Below, piece by piece: positions 60,397 through 64,000 of a DNA stretch of 64,000 nucleotides (the stretch's first letter is position 1; each line of letters begins with the position of its first letter). Made by a program: the position numbers and the translations under genes. Source of the stretch: Phycisphaerales bacterium (lineage in GTDB: Bacteria; Planctomycetota; Phycisphaerae; Phycisphaerales; UBA1924); NCBI GenBank assembly GCA_029260555.1, contig JAJDCZ010000030.1, positions 1 to 64,000 on the forward strand, given 5' to 3'. Below the pieces are notes generated by a model. The model searched no databases. It was not told where the DNA came from and saw only the letters and a program-made list of their open reading frames with translations.

Positions 60397-63300
60397 ATGA
60401 AAAAAACACCCGGACACCACGCCCAGCCCAGTGATACACTTGTTGAGAGCCTTGAGCCTCGCATGCTGTTCGCCGCAGACCCCATCACCCCCGATAACCC
60501 GCTCTGGGCCATCCCCCAAGGCACAGCAATCATCGATGGCGTGCTTGATGATGCCGACTGGGACACCGCCTTCTCAACAACCCGGACCCAGGCCTGGCAA
60601 TCCAATGGCGGCGCAACCATCCGCATGATGTGGTCCACATCCGGCATCTACTTATCCGCCCAGGTCTCTGATCCTTCCATATGGGCCGATGGCAAAGGCG
60701 CCGGTGCTGGCAACTACTGGGATGTTCAAGACGACGACTCCATCGCGTTTTACTTTGACCCAGACGATTCACGCGACGAATGGTTCTCCGCAGGCGACCG
60801 CGCCGTCGCAGTCAACCTCGCAGACCGCTCAGCACCAACTGACCCCGCAGAACTCACCAACACCGCCCAGCCCATCCGGCGCAGTAAATACATCCAGGGC
60901 GACGGCGCCGGAGCATTACCCGATGTAGAGCCCGGCGTACCCATGCCCGATGACATCCTCTACGCTTCAAGCATCAATGGCACCATCAACGACGCCTCTG
61001 ATATTGATGTGGGCTGGAGCGTTGAGATTTTCATGCCCTGGAGCCGCGTCAACATGGCAATGCCCAGCCATGGCACCACCATCGGGATGAACTTCGATCT
61101 CATCTTTGATCAGGATGGCGCCACACGAAACTTTGTCGACCGCCGTGCAGGCACAGACCGCTTCACCTCACCCGTCTTTGTCGATGACCAGATCCTCGGC
61201 GTGCACTCCAGCTACACCGACACCCAGGCCGGCGTCCATGGCCCGGTCAACTACGCAAAAGTCATGTTCGTCGACACCAACGCCAACGCAACCCCCGTCG
61301 CCATCAACGACCTGACAACAACCCTCGTCACCGGCTACAGCGCCAGACTCAACTTCGTCGCCCCAACCGCAACCGCCACAGGCCTGGGCCATGTCAGCAG
61401 CTACGAAATCCGCTACGCCACCAAACCCATCACCACCGAAACCGAATGGAAAAATGCCACCGTCTTCAACAATCGGTATGTCCCCAGACTCGCAGGCCTG
61501 GCCGAATCCATCCGGTTGATCAGCTTGAATCCCGCAACTTCCTACAGCGTCACCGTGCGCGCCGTTGATGCCGCTGGCAACCATTCCACTCTCGGTAACT
61601 CAGTCACATTCACAACCCAGAGCACCGCGATTGATCCTTCACAAGGTCAGCGTGTAGTGCCCTCTCCCAACGGCCGAACTCTGGTCAACGAACTGGGCGA
61701 GCCGCACATCGTTGTGGGCGATCATCTCGGCATTTCGTGGAACTTCACGCGAGGCCTCTACACCGGCGATGTCTGGGACAACGCCAACCAGAAGTATCAA
61801 AACTATTACGATCAACCCAGCTACGAAGGTGCCCCCGGACCATACTTTGACCTGCTTCAGTCCCAAGGTGTCAACACCATGCGCGTGTTTCTGGATGTAC
61901 AGACCTTGAACTATCAAGGCAATCCAAACGCTCCCCAAGGCCTGTACTGGCTGGAATGGAACGCGGGCCAATATAACATCAACACCCGCAACTTCATGCA
62001 GAACCTGCTCCAGACCGCAGATCAGCATGACATGAACCTGATCTTCATTCCCATCTATGGCTTTTACTATCGACAAGCCTTTGATACCGAAGTAGCGTTC
62101 AATGTCAACAAAGGCGGACCACTGACAGACATCGACAACTTCTTTCAGACCCCCGCAACCCTCACACAAGCCAACGCCCGCGTCGACCAACTCGCAGCCT
62201 GGGTACAGCAAAGTCCCTACGCCCACCGCCTGATCGGCTGGGAAGCCTTCAACGAATGGGACAGCATCTGGACACTCAACCCCGAGGGTGACAACGACCC
62301 CGGACGTGAAACCGAGATCCGGACCCGGGCAAAGTGGATCGAACAGTTCGCCTCACACATCCGCCAGGTCGATCCGCTCCGTCTGGTGCTGGGCAGCGTC
62401 ATCTCAACCGATGCCCGAGGCCCAACCGCCCGCAGCCAGTTCCTGAGTCGCAACATCGACGCCGCCTTCCCCCACTTCTATACCACCGCCAACTCCGAAC
62501 CCATCAACAGCCCGCTGGCCGACAAATCCATCCAGCCCGCAGTCGAACAAGCCCAGCTCTCCGCCTACTGGACATCAAATGTCACCGGCCGCAGACCCAT
62601 CATCTCCGGCGAATGGGGTGTCTCCACAACCAAGTTCCCCGGTTCCACAGCCGTCTACAACACCAGCTCGTGGACGCAAGCCATCGACAACTCAATCTAC
62701 CGCACCGTCGTCTGGTCAGGCCTGGCCGGTGGGCAGATGGGCACAGCGATGCGCATGTCTCACGACGAACGCGTCTTTGCAGGCATGCTGCTCTCAACTG
62801 AAATGCGCGACACCCAGCGCACCTTCCGCAACTTCGTCGACAGCACCTCACTCGGCTTTGACTTTGCAGACTTCGCCTTTGATACGCTTGATGCAAGAAT
62901 CAGCGTCAACGCAGGCAGTTCCAGCGTGCTTTCCTGGGGCATAGCTGACGGTCAGCAGGGGCTTGCATATATCCTGCAAGATCTCAATGCAACCACAGGT
63001 GCCGTCAATGGTGCCGTGGTGACAATCAAGGGTCTTGATCGCGGATACCTCTGGGATATCGAAGTGTGGTCAACCGATGCCGGCGTAACCGCTGCTCAGC
63101 AAACCATCCAGGCAGTCTGGGCACCCACCGGCGAGTTGACCTTCACTCTGCCTCAGCTCACCAAAGACTTCGCTCTCAAGTTCAAGGCAAGCCCCTCAAC
63201 TGGCGGCAACAACCAGAAAGTTTCAGCCGCAGCTTCCAAAGGCATGCTCGTATCCTTCGCTCTGGGTGACGATGGTCAGCCCTACGCCATCGTGACAGAC

Positions 63301-64000
63301 CCAGCAACAGATGTCGCCACCATTCAGGATATTTCCTCGATAGGCAACTTCCGCGACAAAGCCATCGACATGCAGGCTTTCGTAGATATCAAAGGCGAAC
63401 TGCGCCTTGCTGTGGTTGATACCCAGCGCCGCATGTGGCTGTTCCAAGGCAATGTGCTCACCGGAGCATGGAACGCCCGAAATCTGACCGCAGAACTCAA
63501 CGCACCAGGCGTGGTTGGCGATCTTTCCTACTATCAGCCTTCCTGGGGCACCGTTCACATCGCCGCCCTTGATGCCCGAGGCAACGCCATCAACTACTGG
63601 AGCCCCAACGGCGGCGGCTTCTTTAAATACTCTGATCTCACCGATCTCATCGGTGGTCCCAAACTCAGTGGCGGCCTCACTGGCTACATCACCTCATGGA
63701 ACGGCCTGAACCTGGCCGGCCTGAATGACACCGGCGAGGTCATCGTCTACTGGTGGGCGCCCGGCCAGTCCAGCTGGAACAGCGTCAACATGACCACCGC
63801 CTTCAATGGCCCAACATTCGTAGGCCAGCTCGATGCCTTCGTGACCGACTGGAACGCCATGAACATCGTGGGTATTGATGCCGCGGGCGAGGTTCAGACC
63901 TACTGGTGGACACCAACATTCCAGACCGAGCCCAATCGCTGGCGCGTGAGCAACCTTTCCTCCGTCACCTCCACCCCGGTGCTGACCCAGGGCATGAACT
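60397..64000 (+). CDS. Large secreted glycoside-hydrolase-like protein, 5' part
   Basis: An open frame of 1201 codons running off the right edge. Near the start is SLEPRMLFAADP, an LEPR-XLL-type motif of exported planctomycete giants. A CBM9-like domain follows (GTAIIDGVLDDADWDTAFSTT ... GIYLSAQVSD, about 45-220), then a fibronectin-like domain (about 300-405), a TIM-barrel of GH5-like type with LIGWEAFNEWD (acid/base Glu620) and IISGEWGV (nucleophile Glu739), and from about 930 propeller-like repeats with IAALDARGNAINYWSP and LAGLNDTGEVIVYWW. It probably degrades algal or plant polysaccharide; the substrate is unknown. Confidence 0.85.
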   Translation, partial: MKKTPGHHAQPSDTLVESLEPRMLFAADPITPDNPLWAIPQGTAIIDGVLDDADWDTAFSTTRTQAWQSNGGATIRMMWSTSGIYLSAQVSDPSIWADGKGAGAGNYWDVQDDDSIAFYFDPDDSRDEWFSAGDRAVAVNLADRSAPTDPAELTNTAQPIRRSKYIQGDGAGALPDVEPGVPMPDDILYASSINGTINDASDIDVGWSVEIFMPWSRVNMAMPSHGTTIGMNFDLIFDQDGATRNFVDRRAGTDRFTSPVFVDDQILGVHSSYTDTQAGVHGPVNYAKVMFVDTNANATPVAINDLTTTLVTGYSARLNFVAPTATATGLGHVSSYEIRYATKPITTETEWKNATVFNNRYVPRLAGLAESIRLISLNPATSYSVTVRAVDAAGNHSTLGNSVTFTTQSTAIDPSQGQRVVPSPNGRTLVNELGEPHIVVGDHLGISWNFTRGLYTGDVWDNANQKYQNYYDQPSYEGAPGPYFDLLQSQGVNTMRVFLDVQTLNYQGNPNAPQGLYWLEWNAGQYNINTRNFMQNLLQTADQHDMNLIFIPIYGFYYRQAFDTEVAFNVNKGGPLTDIDNFFQTPATLTQANARVDQLAAWVQQSPYAHRLIGWEAFNEWDSIWTLNPEGDNDPGRETEIRTRAKWIEQFASHIRQVDPLRLVLGSVISTDARGPTARSQFLSRNIDAAFPHFYTTANSEPINSPLADKSIQPAVEQAQLSAYWTSNVTGRRPIISGEWGVSTTKFPGSTAVYNTSSWTQAIDNSIYRTVVWSGLAGGQMGTAMRMSHDERVFAGMLLSTEMRDTQRTFRNFVDSTSLGFDFADFAFDTLDARISVNAGSSSVLSWGIADGQQGLAYILQDLNATTGAVNGAVVTIKGLDRGYLWDIEVWSTDAGVTAAQQTIQAVWAPTGELTFTLPQLTKDFALKFKASPSTGGNNQKVSAAASKGMLVSFALGDDGQPYAIVTDPATDVATIQDISSIGNFRDKAIDMQAFVDIKGELRLAVVDTQRRMWLFQGNVLTGAWNARNLTAELNAPGVVGDLSYYQPSWGTVHIAALDARGNAINYWSPNGGGFFKYSDLTDLIGGPKLSGGLTGYITSWNGLNLAGLNDTGEVIVYWWAPGQSSWNSVNMTTAFNGPTFVGQLDAFVTDWNAMNIVGIDAAGEVQTYWWTPTFQTEPNRWRVSNLSSVTSTPVLTQGMN

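Overview
The window looks like chromosomal DNA of a planctomycete of the class Phycisphaerae. The evidence is a set of lineage-typical protein features: paired calcium-loop dockerin-like tails of the DLTGDGxxDxxDF type closed by GCP, PEP-CTERM-like sorting tails, an N-terminal LEPRMLFAADP motif (LEPR-XLL type), a DUF6677-like membrane protein, and GAGCCGCGACCGTCAGGGAG-type interspersed repeats. No rRNA, tRNA, CRISPR array, prophage or complete insertion sequence was found.

Layout. 0-5 kb: a MITE-like element, a DciA-like (DUF721) protein, a MalK/PotA-type ABC ATPase, a histidine kinase, a NUDIX hydrolase and parB, with two parS-like palindromes inside the two genes left of parB. 5-10 kb: an AT-hook DNA-binding protein, a small lipoprotein, a palindromic intergenic element with a CRP-type site, and clpB. 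10-16 kb: two tandem seven-repeat FG-GAP propeller proteins with dockerin-like tails, a membrane gene interrupted by an in-frame TGA, and small membrane and zinc-ribbon proteins. 15.6-22 kb: pyrE, lysS, a PEP-CTERM protein, an Rrf2 regulator and MoxR. 22-23 kb: repeats and gene relics. 22.9-27.2 kb: a sulfate activation locus (cysQ-like, DUF2335 pair, cysC, and divergent sat). 27.4-30.1 kb: a soluble chemoreceptor fused to a corrinoid-binding module, translationally coupled to a uroporphyrinogen-decarboxylase-like methyltransferase; this is the most novel-looking system here. 30-42 kb: a secreted protein, a pseudopilin, and surface-glycan genes (GDP-fucose synthase, PHP-GT4 fusion, second GT4, flippase) mixed with an AhpD-like pair, coaD and a degenerate MBL protein. 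42-57 kb: an SMP-30-like lipoprotein, class I aldolase, a PAS/GAF histidine kinase coupled to a Na+/H+ antiporter, an FAD reductase, an orphan D12 adenine methylase, ppk1, queD and kbl. 57-64 kb: two DNRLRE-type secreted paralogues with different C-terminal tails, a gene behind an attenuator-like leader, and the 5' part of a very large CBM9/GH/propeller protein running off the right edge.

A pattern crosses all regions. Long interrupted G-runs (GGGGTGGGGGTAGGGG style) lie almost always on the + strand, whether the host gene is on + (read as Gly runs) or - (read as Pro runs), and also between genes. Many contain GGGNAGGG, the E. coli KOPS consensus. Together with parB, the parS-like sites and DciA at the left, this fits an origin-proximal segment replicated left to right, although no dnaA or clear DnaA-box cluster is present.
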